Shown piece after piece: positions 31,233-43,800 of a DNA stretch of 64,000 nt. Source of the stretch: Agelas oroides (taxonomy: Eukaryota; Porifera; Demospongiae; Agelasida; Agelasidae); assembly GCA_949130485.1 (NCBI GenBank), contig OX422193.1:703501-767500 (forward strand). Direction: 5' to 3'. Under the pieces are notes generated by a model. The model ran no database searches, was not told where the DNA came from, and saw only the letters and a list, made by a program, of their open reading frames with translations. Position 1 is the first letter of the stretch. Every line of letters starts with the position of its first letter. The position numbers were made by a program, and so were the translations under genes.

Positions 31233-31814
31233 AATGTAGAACATTGTGGGGGCGAGCCTGAGCAAGCCGGAGCAAGCCGCTAACATGCACATGAATAGAC
31301 TAAGCTTCACGCTGAAATGATGAGCTGAATCGCTAGTGTTTATGAGTGTCGTTTATGCACGACCCTTACCTGCTGAAGCGATATCAACCTGGCCGCCTAT
31401 AATTTTGTACGGTCAGCGAGTAGCCTAGCTGCTGTTGACATATGTGGCTTGAAATAGGGATCACATAACTTGGGTTGTGGAGGTTTTCACTCTAAAAGTT
31501 GTGGTTGTAGGGAATACAAGTTGACTGGGCTAGGGTTAAACTGGTCATGATCTGTAACCTTCATACTGACCAACCATATTGAACTGTTTAATGAAAACAT
31601 GCTCTAAGTGATGATAAACTAAATACACATGTACAATATAATATACATTACATGAGATCCGGCTACTTCAACAGAGCCGGACATCAGTACAACCTCTCTA
31701 CAACCTCAGAAACCTCCTAAAACCTCTAAGCAAACAAGCACGGTCACATACACACACATCTGCGCAATGCAGTCCCGCTAGTGTGGGGCTCGCTCAGGCT
31801 CGCCCCAATTATTG
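31233..31814. mobile_element. GGGCGAGCCTGAGC-ended MITE
   Basis: Left GGGGGCGAGCCTGAGCAAGC and right GCTCGCTCAGGCTCGCCCCA in inverse. The shorter copy is 42004-42466, and a long diverged one spans about 60144-61055. Confidence 0.6.
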
Positions 31815-32029
31815 TGTTAGGACCACCCCAAGACAAACAGCTTAGCAAGGTAAACTTTGAAGGCGTTAGAATGAGGTGATAATGAGGTGATAATGAGGTG
31901 ATAACGAGGTGTAACATTGCAAGGGGGTGGGCACCGTGCGGTACACCATCCAGACCCACCCCCCTCCAAAGAGTACCTCCAGGCGCACAATCTGATTGGC
32001 TGATGTGGTAATTACTTCACCTGTAGAGT

Positions 32030-32245
32030 AGTGTTGTTTTAGTTAACTAATACTAAAGCATTTTAGTAAGGCCTGTTTAATTTTTAATTTGAAATCACCA
32101 TAGTTAACTACACCTAAAATCACTGATACTAGCCCATTTTAGATTTAGTAACTAAAACTAAAACTAAAACTAACAATATTGAATCTGTAGCCTAAATTAA
32201 ACTGAAACCAAATTCCTAGTCTGCACATTAAACTAAAACAACACT
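32030..32245. mobile_element. AGTGTTGTTTTAGTT-ended MITE
   Basis: AT-rich element with ends AGTGTTGTTTTAGTTA and AACTAAAACAACACT and (AACTAAA)n inside. The copy is 42718-42921, with pieces at 34889-34935 and at the window end (63956-64000). Confidence 0.65.
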
Positions 32246-32394
32246 GGGACTCAGTATGCTAATGGCTTTGATAGTGTACTGCAATAACATGGGGTTCCTG
32301 CTTTTCGGAGCACAAGTTATACAAAGAAGTGGCTACTCCATATAATGTGGTCTGGTGACACCACACAAAGTGGTCTTGCTTGTGGACTAATAAT

Positions 32395-32862
32395 TAGGGC
32401 TTGACAAATTATTCTGGAATAATTTGAGAATAATAGGTGCCACGTTTTTGCTAAGAATAGTACGAGAATAATTGATTGTAGGTACAAATTGTCTACTATA
32501 GAAGTTGAAGAACTTAGTGCACACTGCCCAGTGTACAAAGAGTTAACTTAAAAAAAAAAAACCCAGTAGTTTTAGGGTTAAATTTAGACAATAACAATAG
32601 ACCTTATGCAATTGACATCATCACCTCACGTTACTAAACGTAAAACAGATAGTGGACGGAAATCCGGATATTATGCAATGCAACTATCGAATGATAAATA
32701 GACTATTAAAACATGTACCGTTTTTGGTTATAGTTAAATGTATGATGTTTTCACCTTTTTTTAGTCACGCATTGGGAATAATGGGCTGGTTTGAGAGAAT
32801 AATAGGCTGAAATTTTGGGAATAAAAATGGGTGAATCATTGGGAATAATTTGCCAGGGCCTA
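32395..32862. mobile_element. hAT-type MITE with 8-bp duplication, 468 bp
   Basis: Ends TAGGGCTTGACAAATTATTC and GGGAATAATTTGCCAGGGCCTA, flanked on both sides by CTAATAAT. Rich in GAATAAT motifs. Sister copy at 43071-43595. Confidence 0.75.
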
Positions 32863-33509
32863 CTAATAATGCACAGAAAACATGTAATAAGTTGCTGCCC
32901 TTTATTTTTACTGTCTCCAACCAACCTTTCAGTGTCGTGGGATTGGCACTATCTATTAGTGGCAGAACGTTACCATCTATAAACTATACACTAATTTACA
33001 TCAGTTGGGTGTGTATAACTACAATATAATATAGATGATGATATTCTGGCATGTGGGTTGGCTGGGTCTGGCTTGCACGAATAGTCTGCTTGAACATGTA
33101 GTCGTACCTACAGCTATATACCTAGCCTTAGCCTCAGGGCTCCAACCCAGTGTACTATTAGTAACAAAATTTGGGGGTGAAGCCTGGGTATGAAAGCTGG
33201 GAGTGGCCTGAAAATATAAGGCTATTAGAGGCACAACATGGTTGAACAAGGCACAAGGTGGTCAAAAAAGGACTACTTGATTCTGCTGTGACCAAGTAGT
33301 TTTGTTGATTCAGAAGTAAGAATTACCTATGTAAGAACTTGTGGGGTAAAGAGTGTTCACTCAAAGGGGGCATATTATTGGGAGTTTACGTATATGGTAG
33401 CAACTGATGCAAACCAACTTAGGTCCTGGATCTCTGTTCATAGCAGAAATCAAGTGAAAACCATTCATACTGGTAACATTCTAGCTGGCCATTCTGCCCA
33501 CCTTAATGT

Positions 33510-33572
33510 TGTGTGTCTTCTGTGCCCTCCATCTCGCCTCCTCCCTCCTCCTCTCCAGCTCTGGACGAGGAC
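33510..33572 (-). other. Possible charged-helix exon fragment
   Basis: After an ATGTAG acceptor it reads PRPELERRREEARWRAQK. Diverged versions, some with stops, occur near 11600-11640 and 15165-15215 and in blocks C and D. It may be an exon of the UBX gene or of a relative. No donor fixed. Confidence 0.25.
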
Positions 33573-33780
33573 CTACATAAATGGATCAAATTATTACCAT
33601 GATAGTGTATATTTTGATGTGATGTGATAGGTTTGGGAACCTCAGCTAGTGAAATCCACATGTTCCACAGTATAGATCAACTTTTCATTTAAACATCACA
33701 CTTCCAGCACTACTTCTAACCATCTCTTTGTTCTAACTCCAATAAAAGCCTGCCAGTGAGTGTACCTTGACAACTATACC

Positions 33781-34065
33781 CAGTGGCGGTACTACGGGGG
33801 CCGGGGGGCAGAGGTTTGTAACTCAAGATAGAGAGAAGTCCACTCATCCAGTCGAAGGAGCAGCAGCCCAGGAGTCCATTGATTCAGTCGAAGGAGCAAC
33901 AGCCCAGGAGTCCACCGATTCCGTCGAACGACCAACAACCCACTCAGTCCCTTCGTCAAGTGGACGTTCAGCTTCTACTCTGAGTGGTGGTGCCGCACAT
34001 CATAAATTTTGTGCATGCTTCTCCCCCCCAACCCTCTACTGCTGTGCACGCCTATGACTACTATT
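33781..34065. mobile_element. Insertion present in B and absent in C, about 285 bp
   Basis: It starts CAGTGGCGGTACTACGGGGG (hAT-like start). It contains two ~48 bp repeats (GTCGAAGGAGCAGCAGCCCA / GTCGAAGGAGCAACAGCCCA) and a few G/C runs. Block C reads straight across the site (44328-44340). No exact target duplication or matching right end was found. Confidence 0.5.
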
Positions 34066-34275
34066 GCTCTGAGTACGAAGAGACAAGGATTGTCATTTCT
34101 TTCTGTATATGTTATGTATGTGAAATTCAGGTTATGGAATCATTGACCGCAAAAATTAAAACTGAAAAATTTCTGATACCCAGATTTTGGCCCAGTTTGG
34201 TAAGTCTAATCCCCAGGCCTTGCCCACTAGATTACTGTACATGCTGAGTGAGTTCACCCGCACTTGAGTTCTTTT

Positions 34276-35045
34276 CAGTAAGGGGGCTTTAAGTAGCGTC
34301 ATGCAAAATATACCACAAAATTTTGCTGAACTTGAGCTCTGTTTGTTGGTTGAAAACTCTAAAGGCTCACTGCGTGAACTCTGCACAACTACAATTGCAG
34401 TGACTTCAGTGCTTTTGTTTGTGGGATGTTGCTTAGCAACCAAACCTTCAAACTTGAATAACACAAAGTGGAATGGGTGGAGGTGATAATGGGTGTGGCA
34501 GTGGGTAGGGATAACATCCAACAAATAAGTTATAACCTCCAGACAGAAGAGCATTCGCCCTTTGGGCTCATGCTGCTCTGTGGAATGCAGCTCAGTTATC
34601 ACTTTACTGGATACTGTATTACCTGTACACAGTGTTATACATAACAGACAACTGAACAGCGTTTTGCTAGTGCATTACAAATGAGTAGTACTGCTTCAGC
34701 AACTGTCTCAACCCAGACCCCCCTCCAAAGGGGAAAGGGGGTCTGGACACCATGGGCTATCTGTTGCTATGGATTCCGCTAAAAGCAAAGCCTTTGAAGT
34801 TGCTTGCTGGGCTTCAGTTAATTGGAGGTGTGCTGTAAAGGCGTGATGAGTAAAGCTAAGTGGTTGTGTTTGGAAGCCTGTACAGCAGTGTTGTTTTAGT
34901 TACTAAAACTAAAATGCATTTTAGTAAGGCTAGGTTGCCTCAGTGCTCGTCCACCTGGTGAAGAGAGACCAAAACACTACTAACATGCTGGAGCACCCAC
35001 TCATTCACAATTTATAGCAGTATAAAACATTACCAGGGGCGCCAC
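34276..35045. other. Segment found only in block B
   Basis: No gene seen. Contains a hairpin (CAGACCCCCCTCCAAAGGGG...GGGGGTCTGG, 34711-34750) and a fragment of the AGTGTTGTTTTAGTT MITE. Block C lacks it. Confidence 0.5.
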
Positions 35046-35242
35046 ATGAAGGAGTGTCCGACTACCATACAGTGTTAGCTCATGTGTTGTCGACCATTGC
35101 CCTGCAAACAAGAACAGGAATCCGAAATTACTAGTTGGACGTTCCTTCTTGCATGGTGGTTCATTAGTTTCTGACATTACAACACAGCCACCAGACAAGG
35201 GCCATAGTTTTCAAAGAATCGATCTACCACTAGTTCCACTAT

Positions 35243-35398
35243 CTACTCTCTCTCCTCCACCACGAGGGTGGTGTCGGAGACTAGTCCACAGTCCTGCAGA
35301 GTCTTGTGTGTGTCTAGCAGCAGCTGCTTTGGTAGTCGAGTGGCAATACAGTAGTCTTCAGGAGAGTAGTGGAGAGACTCCATCCAGGAGTAGAGAAC
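35243..35398 (-). CDS. UBX-domain protein, last exon (copy C, intact)
   Basis: A 156 nt phase-0 exon from VLYSWMESLHYSPEDYC through ATRLPKQLLLDTHKTLQ to GLVSDTTLVVEERE and stop. The acceptor CCCTCCAAG follows a short C-run. Together with 35942-36322 it makes a complete ~77 residue UBX domain with all strands. With copy A, one of two copies that read open through both exons. Confidence 0.8.
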   Translation of the reverse strand, partial: VLYSWMESLHYSPEDYCIATRLPKQLLLDTHKTLQDCGLVSDTTLVVEERE

Positions 35399-35941
35399 CT
35401 TGGAGGGGGGGGGGGGAAGGGGGATACTGAACTTATCTACTGCAGGTATATAGCTTTTGTTCCCTCTCCCTGTTTTTCCTACCAAATGGCTTCACTGCAT
35501 GCATGATGCTACAATTAACCCCGGCTACTAGCGTACCTGCATGGTAATCAATCATGCAGTGATAGTCAGCTTAAATTCACAACTATATAGAGATCATGAT
35601 TATTATTAACTTATGCTCATATAATACATGTGCCCCTATGTCTTAATCTCTGTTGTTAGTGCCTCCCAGCGAGAAACGGGCTTATTACCCAAAAGTGGTA
35701 ATGACCAATGAGACTGTTTTGATCGTTGCTAGGTTACATTGTCGCAAAAGTGTGAGCTAGCCCAAGAAATTCGACTTAGTTCACCAGACCATTTCTACTT
35801 ATGAGAGGGTGGGGTCTGGGGATGAGACTATTTGTACATGTGCATGTAGGGTAAAAACATGTGACCTCAAACATGCAGGATGCTAAGCTGACATGCACAA
35901 AAGCTCATTAAACTAGACCAGCAGGTCATTGAGTACATTAC
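35399..35941. other. UBX copy C intron
   Basis: Begins with a G-run (35404-35424) and then single-copy AT-rich DNA. 35640-35780 resembles 21290-21520 (GTTACATTGTCGCAAAAG). No exon seen. Confidence 0.5.
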
Positions 35942-36322
35942 CTGGACTGTGTCTGTGGTATAAAACTGTTTCCTAACAGTTCTGTCTCTCAACCTCAGAC
36001 CCAGGGTGACTACCCTTCCTTCCTCCTCTGAACGCTCTGTCACATGACTGTCACCTGACTCATCCTTCTCAGTCACATGATCTCCATGTGAAGCCACACC
36101 ACTACTATCAGCAGTCACATGGTGCCTATTGTCCAATTGTCTTTGAGAATCAGCTACAGGGTCACGTAGCTGTCTTTGCCCCAGACTGCTAGACGCTGGT
36201 TCCTCGCTCCTCAGTGTCTGCCCCTCCCCCCTGAACCCTCGGATGGACCTCATCTGCTCCTCCATTCTCCTCAGCCTCTCCTCCCTCCTCGGACCTGCTA
36301 TACGAGTATCATAGTCCTCAGC
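35942..36322 (-). CDS. UBX-domain protein, penultimate exon (copy C, intact)
   Basis: A 381 nt, phase 0-0 exon with a strong pyrimidine tract before TTCAG and donor CCAG|GTAATG. It encodes 127 residues: the charged helix AEDYDTRIAGPRREERLRRM, a Ser/His/Asp-rich linker, then GRVVTLGLRLRDRTVRKQFY, the first two strands of UBX. Joined to 35243-35398 it gives a UBX-ended protein. The earlier exons are not identified with certainty. UBX proteins recruit p97/VCP to ubiquitin or membrane substrates. Confidence 0.8.
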
Positions 36323-38056
36323 CTGAACAGGGAGGAATGGAGGAAAATATTCAGTTGCACACCTTGGCCAATCACCCTCTATGTCAGGTAATGGCATTCT
36401 TTCTGCTGTTGGTGGTTTCCCCTAGCAACCATTGCCACCCACTATATCACCTCCAGCCATTGTAACTTTATTATTTTATGTTGCTAAGCAACAGACAATA
36501 GAAGTTGTGTTGCATTGGGGTGGTCCTAACTGTGCAAGACAATATTCACATATTGTGCATATTCATTTTGTTATTGCATGTTTGTGACAAGGGGCGGAGT
36601 CGGCTATATTCATGAAACAAGTATTCATGCAGTCAAAGAATGCTATTACATGCACAACATGCGAATTGTCTTGCACAGTTACGACCGCCCAAGAGAAAGC
36701 AACAAAACTTCTATTGTTTGTTGCTTAGCAACATAAACTAATAAAGTTACAATGGCTGGAGGTGATAATGGTAGCAATGGTTGCTAGGGGAAACCATCAA
36801 CTGCAGAACAGGGTGGAACATCATTACATACTTAGAATACTCCATACGTACATGTTTCAATGTCGTGCGCAAGTAACCCTAACCTTTTAGCTGTTTCTTC
36901 AGATCACTAGGAGTTCTGTTGGACATGTCCCTGACTACCATTCTCTGTGTTTGTTATCCTAACGATATTATATTGCCTATTTGTAATACTGTCTTGGGGA
37001 AAGAAATTGGAAGGCTTTCTCTTATGAAACTCTGACATGTTTGAACCTTCTGAGCCCTCCATCTCGTCTCCTCCTCTCCAACTCAGGACAAGGACATGTA
37101 TAAATAGAAATGTGGTTACTAAATTATAGCTTCATTTCCAAGCCTTCCCACCATCCACAAAAACGGAGGAGGAAGAGTTGGTATGTTTATCCTGTCAATG
37201 CTTGTCTATCTGGTAGGTATGTAATGATGTTCCACCCTGTTCTGGGAGCGGGGAAAAGACTTTTGAATGGAAATATTTGACTGTTCCAATTATGCAATAC
37301 GGAGGAGAAAGGCCTAGTAGATTGTGCCATGTGTAGTGCGCCTGCACACTGGGTACAGTGTACAGTCCTCCCCAGTCAGTTTACCTCCTTTTTGGTTTTT
37401 CAAGGGTCTGGTTTCGAGACTAGATGTTGTGATACACAGAAGGTAGACATAAAGGGGTGGTGTTTGCACTGATTGACTCAAAATTACGGTCAGGTTCCAC
37501 CGTCTGGGTATCCACACGTACATCACTTTGATCGATAAAAATGCTAACCAAACGAGAGCTGTCTTTGCTAGCAGCTGCATTTTGCCTCATTGTAGAAAGC
37601 TGTGACACCACCATGTGTGATGAGCTTTCCCAGACCTTCCCTTCCATATTAGCACACTGGAAGTGCAACCAAATATTAAAGATGGCTAAGGCCTGGGAAT
37701 GAGTCTATGCTGAAGTTCAAACAATCACCTGGAAGAGTGGCACAGTAGAATAACAAGCTGCTATGGGAGTCATGATACAACAGTTGGAGGGATACACAAA
37801 GTTAAGAGGAGGAAGGTGGTTCTATGGAAAGAGAAGATCAAATTGCTTCAACATAAACTAACTAATGGAGAGAGAAAACTGATTCTTAGATTTCAGGTAG
37901 CTATTAGACACTGGGTTGTTGCTTTCGACTTTTGGATTGACCATTCTAATTAGATTCTCATGTACAGTTCTAAGACAATTTGGGATTAGACAAAGGAAGC
38001 TCCTGGAACGTTTCCTCCCACAGAATGGCTACTCCAAATAATGCCCACCACATCAC

Positions 38057-38237
38057 CTGCCAGATCAGCATATTTTCCTTCCCTACCCTCCTTGCCTTCA
38101 GATTCTTCCTCCTGCAAATGTCTCCACCACAGATAGTTTCTCAGTTGGCGAGCCGTGCGGAAGAATAAGTGGCGACTGCTCACGAACACTCCGAAAAGCA
38201 GGAACCCTACAAACAGAACCTTTAGCAACCACCACAC
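38057..38237 (-). CDS. Hydrophobic exon candidate, copy C
   Basis: Same reading as 12571-12751 with HLFFRTARQLRNYLWWR. The donor GCAG|GTGATG is kept. The uncertainty of function and 5' border is the same. Confidence 0.35.
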
Positions 38238-38866
38238 TTTTATTGTAGTACAGCCTCAGCCTCTCTCCTCTCTCTTTGGACCTGCTATACAAGTGTCATA
38301 GACTCATAGTCCTCAGTCTGAACAGTTAGAAAATGGGGAAAAATACACTTTTGAAAAAAAAATGCACTTTTGACAGTTTCCTTGTGCTCAAGTGCTCTTT
38401 CCACCTCTGCAAAGTACAAGGTATATCAGGGCCGTTGGAGCTGGGCGTTTGGGTCAGCCTTGGCCGCCCCACTTTTTCTGTAAGCTTTTGAAAGTTGAAC
38501 TTTGAACCTTGAATAATTTCAAATATGGTACTGTTTCTTTTACTCATTCATTTCTCTCTGAACAGCATTATCGTGAGCATGCTCGTCCATGTACATAGAT
38601 GCATGATCATGCCTTCAGGGGATATCCGCGGATAAATTTTCAGACGCTTCGCGGCCAAACACATGATCTTTTACTCTTAGCTGCCCCACCTCCAAAAGTC
38701 TTCCAACAGCCCTGTATATCCTTCTACAAATATGTCTGAGTTCATTCTAATTGTTTCAGTATCAAAACAATATTCATAGGTAGCTACACAGTTTGCATGC
38801 AAACTGGTGCTTGACAGTCAAGTATCTAGCTAGTCATTTTGACTAGGTGCTGGTTCCCACAGTTGC

Positions 38867-39042
38867 AGTGCATAAACCATTCTACCATACCAAGGAGGGC
38901 ATGGTATAAAACATTCTACTATACCAAGGAGGGCATGGTATAAAACATTCTACTATACCAAGGAGGGCATGGTATAAAACATTCTACTATACCAAGGAGG
39001 GCATGGTATAAAACATTCTACTATACCAAGGAGGGCATGGTA
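38867..39042. repeat. 34-bp minisatellite, about 5 units (copy C)
   Basis: One GTGCA-type end then TGGTA-type units. Shortest of the three arrays. Confidence 0.95.
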
Positions 39043-39730
39043 ACTATGTAACTCAACATGCTTGCAACTGTAGTAAACATCATTCTGTGCATGAACAATC
39101 AACGAACCACATCTGCCTTATAAAACAGGCCTAGATGTTATGCAAAGTCACCCACTGCGCAGGACGCGTTTCGGTGTTTATAGACAATTTTCAGCACTTA
39201 TCTCGTTGTACTATAGGAAGGTGACGTTGCACATGCAACTACATGCGTTGGCAATTAGAATGGCATGTCTTGCATATCTGGCGTGCTGCATTGTTCACAG
39301 AAGGGAATGCACCAGCAAACCTGTAGAGGCAATACCAAGCCCTTCGCGGTATCATTTTCAGGTCACACCCATACTTGAAAATGTAAATGAGTTGTGCTTC
39401 AAGCATAATGTTGATGGTGAATAGGAGGGAAAAACTGCTGGAGCAAAGGTCAGGGGAGCACCTGAGTGTGACAGTATTCACATGACTGTTGTGTATATTC
39501 TAGTGCAGTGATAATTGCATGTCGATAATTGCATGTTTGTCCAGTGGGACTACATTCATGAAACAAGTATTCATTGAATCAAGGAGAACATTTACATGAC
39601 AGTGGGCAGTGGGTGGGCCAAACCCAAAAATGAGAAACTGAGACAAACCAGGCGACATCAGTACAAAACTAGTGCAAGTAGAACTCAGCATGTACCACAA
39701 TTCCAGATATGCAATATACATAATATGTGG

Positions 39731-39981
39731 CAGTCCCGGATAGAAATCGAATATTATTCCGTCGCGTATTTCGAGCGCATCACCAAGTTTGACGCGCTGT
39801 AGCGCTGAGCTTCCGCTAAGGGCGGGGCTCATACGCGCTTCATAGACGCATCAGATATTCATGCGTTTACACGTCGCGTATGAGCCCCGCCCTTAGCGGA
39901 AGCTCAGCGCTATAGCGCGTCAAACTTGGTGATGTGCTCGAAATACGCGACGGAATAATATTCGATTTCTATCCGGGACTG
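39731..39981. mobile_element. Palindromic CpG-rich MITE (copy C)
   Basis: I noticed no difference in length or arms from 14403-14653. Confidence 0.85.
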
Positions 39982-40827
39982 GTTGATTGATTGTTCATGG
40001 ATGTACACAAACCATCAATCAATGAACTGTTATTTCCTGACTAAAAAAAAGATGTCATGCAAAGTCACCCACTGTGCAGGACACATTTCAGCCAATACCA
40101 GGCCTCATCAGCTGCACTGGGGTGACTGGGAGATGGTACTGCTATTTCATGCACCAAGTGTGGTCAGGTGGCTGGCTTTATCCATACAGTAGGTAGATGC
40201 TTCTCAAACATAGTGTCCCTTTGTGCAGCTATTCTATAAAAATTGTTGCTACAAGCAATCATGATCATCATGTGTTATCTTTGTGATGTATGTATGTACT
40301 ATATATTCATTACAAGGAATGTAATCCTAAACCTTTAGCTGCATGACAAAAGGTGAGAGCTGGAGGTGGGTCAAAGTCTGGGGATTAGCTTAGTAACTAA
40401 TGCAGCCTAACAGAATCAGCTCTGGATCAACAACAGTAAACAGCAGAAATCAAGTGCATTTGATTCCACCTACTTTAGAGTCTTCTGTGCCCCCTGTCTC
40501 TGTCACACCTCATGCCTCCTCCTCTCAAACTCTGGGTGACAACCTGTGGCGTGCAATGAATGACCACTGACCAACACTCACACTGCAGTGTGTCGCAGGA
40601 ACATGTTACCACAGATACAGAAATCTCCATGACAAGTTCTGAGTAAGAGGGTTTGTTAAGCCTCAAGTGCGTAGCTTTGTCCCACGTCCAGTTTTTGGAG
40701 GGGGAAGACCTAGTATATTTTATATTGTAGTGTGTATTTTGCAGACAAGAAGTACACTAGTAGCTTTTGTTTTGCATCTTGTTATTGTATTGTGGTTGAT
40801 GATGTAAATAAAGAAATTGGTTTCCAT

Positions 40828-43800
40828 TAAAAATTAATATTAGCAAGAGTATAAGGCTTTCAAAAATGCAATCTTAGAGGAGTCAGATTCAGTACAAAGC
40901 TACGTGCTGTTCCAGTTGTGCAAAACCCTAATACTACACCGCATCTGAACTGACACTAGTTTTGCCATTCTAACTTAACCTCATTCCCAGGCTCCCCCAC
41001 TCTGGAATGTGAAGGTCAATCGTGAAAGTGGGGAGAGTCTGAATCTTTTTCTCACGTGAGCAACATCAAGGGTAGATAGAGCAGGTGGTGGAGAGGGTTT
41101 AATTGCATGTGGGCATACCCAGCGCTCAGAACAGCAAATACAACAAAGGTACAGGGCATCTATCTAGCTAGCGGGATAGTCTCGAGTGGCCACACCTGGA
41201 ACGGGGTGTGGCCACACAAGACTACTTGGGGGGGGGGGGGGGGGCAACTGCCATACAGTCCAAGCATTGAACATATAGCTAGTTGGTTGAACAATGTTAC
41301 CTTTTATGGTCTGGCCTTTTGCCAATTATGTCATGCTCATAAGAAAATACATCAGGCTCTTCCTGCCTTCACGATTGTGGTGTGGAGGAGCCTGGGAACG
41401 AGACTAATTATAACTAGCACCTGTAAGTGAGCAAAGAGAGTGTGTTTTTTGCATATGTACAAGGCTGCCTGAACACAAAGGGCATGCATGGGCAGGAACC
41501 AGAAACTGGTAACATAACAATACTGCACTTCATACTGTGAATAATTGCCAAGCAGGAAGCAAGGCAAATAATCGTGCAGTGTGGTGTTCAAATCTCAGTT
41601 TTGTCTGTAACGCTCAGGAATTTACAGCAGCGCATGTTGGAATTATTGATTATTGAGGATACGAGTGGCAGCGACACTGTCAAGCAGAGGATGATTCCCG
41701 GAGGCAGCAATGACGAGAGGCTGACTGATGTAGGCACAACCTCATTCGTGCCTACATCGGTTACCCTCTCGTCGTTGCTGCCTCCGATGGTGTAGCTGCA
41801 CTCGTATCCTGGTTAAAAAAAAAAAAAGTGCAGTGACGCCGTTGAGCAGAGGATGATTCCCGGAGGCAGGAACGACAAGAGGTGGTCCAATGTAGACACA
41901 TGTAGCTGTTACATAATTGTGCAAAGTAACTCAGTATCGCACTTTCTGTGAGGCTCTCCTGCATGCACACCTCATGATCCTCTACTATTACTAGAAAATG
42001 TAGAACATTGTGGGGGCGAGCCTGAGCAAGCCGGAGCAAGCCGCTAACATGCACATGAATAGACTAAGCTTCACGCTGAAATGATGAGCTGAATCGCTAG
42101 CGTTTATGAGTGTCGTTTATGCACGACCCTTACCTGCTGAAGTGATATCAACCCGGCCGCCTATAATTTTGTACGGTCAGCGAGCAGCCTGCTGTTGATG
42201 GTCGGTCCGTAGCTGCTGTGACAAAGAAGAAGTAAGGTGCCGTGCGTGCTTAAACTTGAGCCGTCTCCGGTATGGTTGCCACTGGCAGTAGCCCAGCATT
42301 GCCCTACCAAGCGCATGAGAACGTTCAATTTTCGGGAAATATTTAAACACGCATTTAAAATTTACGGTATATGGCCGCAAGCAAACAAGCACGGTCGCAT
42401 ACACACACATCTGCGCAATGCAGTCCCGCTAGTGTGGGGCTCACTCAGGCTCGCCCCAATTATTGTGTTAGGACCACCTAAGACAAACAGCTTAGCAAGG
42501 TAAACTTTGAAGGAGTTAGAATGAGGTGATAATGAGGTGATAATGAGGTGATAATGAGGTGATAACGAAGTGTAACATTGCAAGGGGGTGGGCACCGCGG
42601 TACACCATCCAGACCCACCCCCCTCCAAAGAGGAAAGGGGGGTCTGGTGACAACATTTTTGTACCTCCAAGCGCACAATCTGATTGGCTGATGTGGTAAT
42701 TACCTCACCTGTACAGTAGTGTTGTTTTAGTTAACTAATACTAAAGCATTTTAGTTAATTTTTAATTTGAAATCACCATAGTTAACTACACCTAAAATCA
42801 CTGATACTAGCCCATTTTAGATTTAGTAACTAAAACTAAAACTAAACTAACAATATTGAATCTGTAGCCTAATTAAACTGAAACCAAATTCCGAGTCTGC
42901 ACATTAAACTAAAACAACACTGGGACTCAGTATACTAATGGCTTTGATAGTGTACTGCAATAACATGGGGTTCCTGCTTTTCGGAGCACAAGTTATACAA
43001 AGAAGTGGCTACTCCATATAATGTGGTCTGGTGAAGCCACATAAAGTGGTCTTGCTTGTGGACTAATAATTAGGGCTTGGCAAATTATTCTGGAATAATT
43101 TGAGAATAATAGGTGCCACGTTTTTGCTAAGAATAATACGAGAATAATGGACATTGATCGTTTAATATTTGAGAATAATAGGTACAAATTGTCTACTATT
43201 GGTCTCTATAGAAGTTGAAGAACTTAGTGCACACTGCCCAGTGTACAAAGAGTTAACTTGAAAAAAAAAAAAACCCAGTAGTTTTAGGGTTAAATTTAGA
43301 CAATAACAATAGACCTTATGCAATTGACATCATCACCTCACGTTACTAAACGTAAAACAGATAGTGGACGGAAATCTGGATATTATGCAATACAACTATC
43401 GTAATGATAAATAGACTATTAATACATGTACCGTTTGTGGTTATAGTTAAATGTATGATGTTTTCACCTTTTTTTAGTTACGCTTTGGGAATAATTGAGA
43501 ATAATGGGCTGGTTTGAGAGAATAATAGGCTGAAATTTTGGGAATAAAAGAATAGAATGATGGGTGAATCATTGGGAATAATTTGCCAGGGCCTACTAAT
43601 AATGCACAGAAAACATATAATAAGTTGCTGCCCCTTATTTTTACTGTCTCCAACCAACCTTTCAGTGTCGTGGGATTGGCACTATCTATTAGTGGCAGAA
43701 CGTTACCATCTATAAACTATACACTAATTTACATCAGTTGGGTGTGGTTAAGGCTGTATAAGTACAATATAATATAGATGATGATATTCTGGCATGTGGG

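Larger units (their letters stand above)
30090..34275. repeat. Segmental duplication block R, copy B
   Basis: Matches 40828-44545 with small indels. It is made of several MITEs and shows no gene. Differences: an inserted element at about 33781-34065, an inversion at about 33315-33700, and a different centre in the 31.2-31.8 kb MITE. Confidence 0.85.
36831..40730. repeat. Segmental duplication block P, copy C
   Basis: See 11371-15410. In C it ends at about 40735, then about 85 bp matching 49890-49977 follows before block R starts at about 40828. It includes hydrophobic exon copy 38057-38237 and decayed UBX piece 38243-38340. Confidence 0.9.

Noticed and set aside
33767-34057. 96-codon plus-strand frame with repeated Ser/Glu/Ala stretches
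   Set aside because: It coincides with an inserted repeat element that block C lacks. The repetition comes from two ~48 bp DNA repeats.
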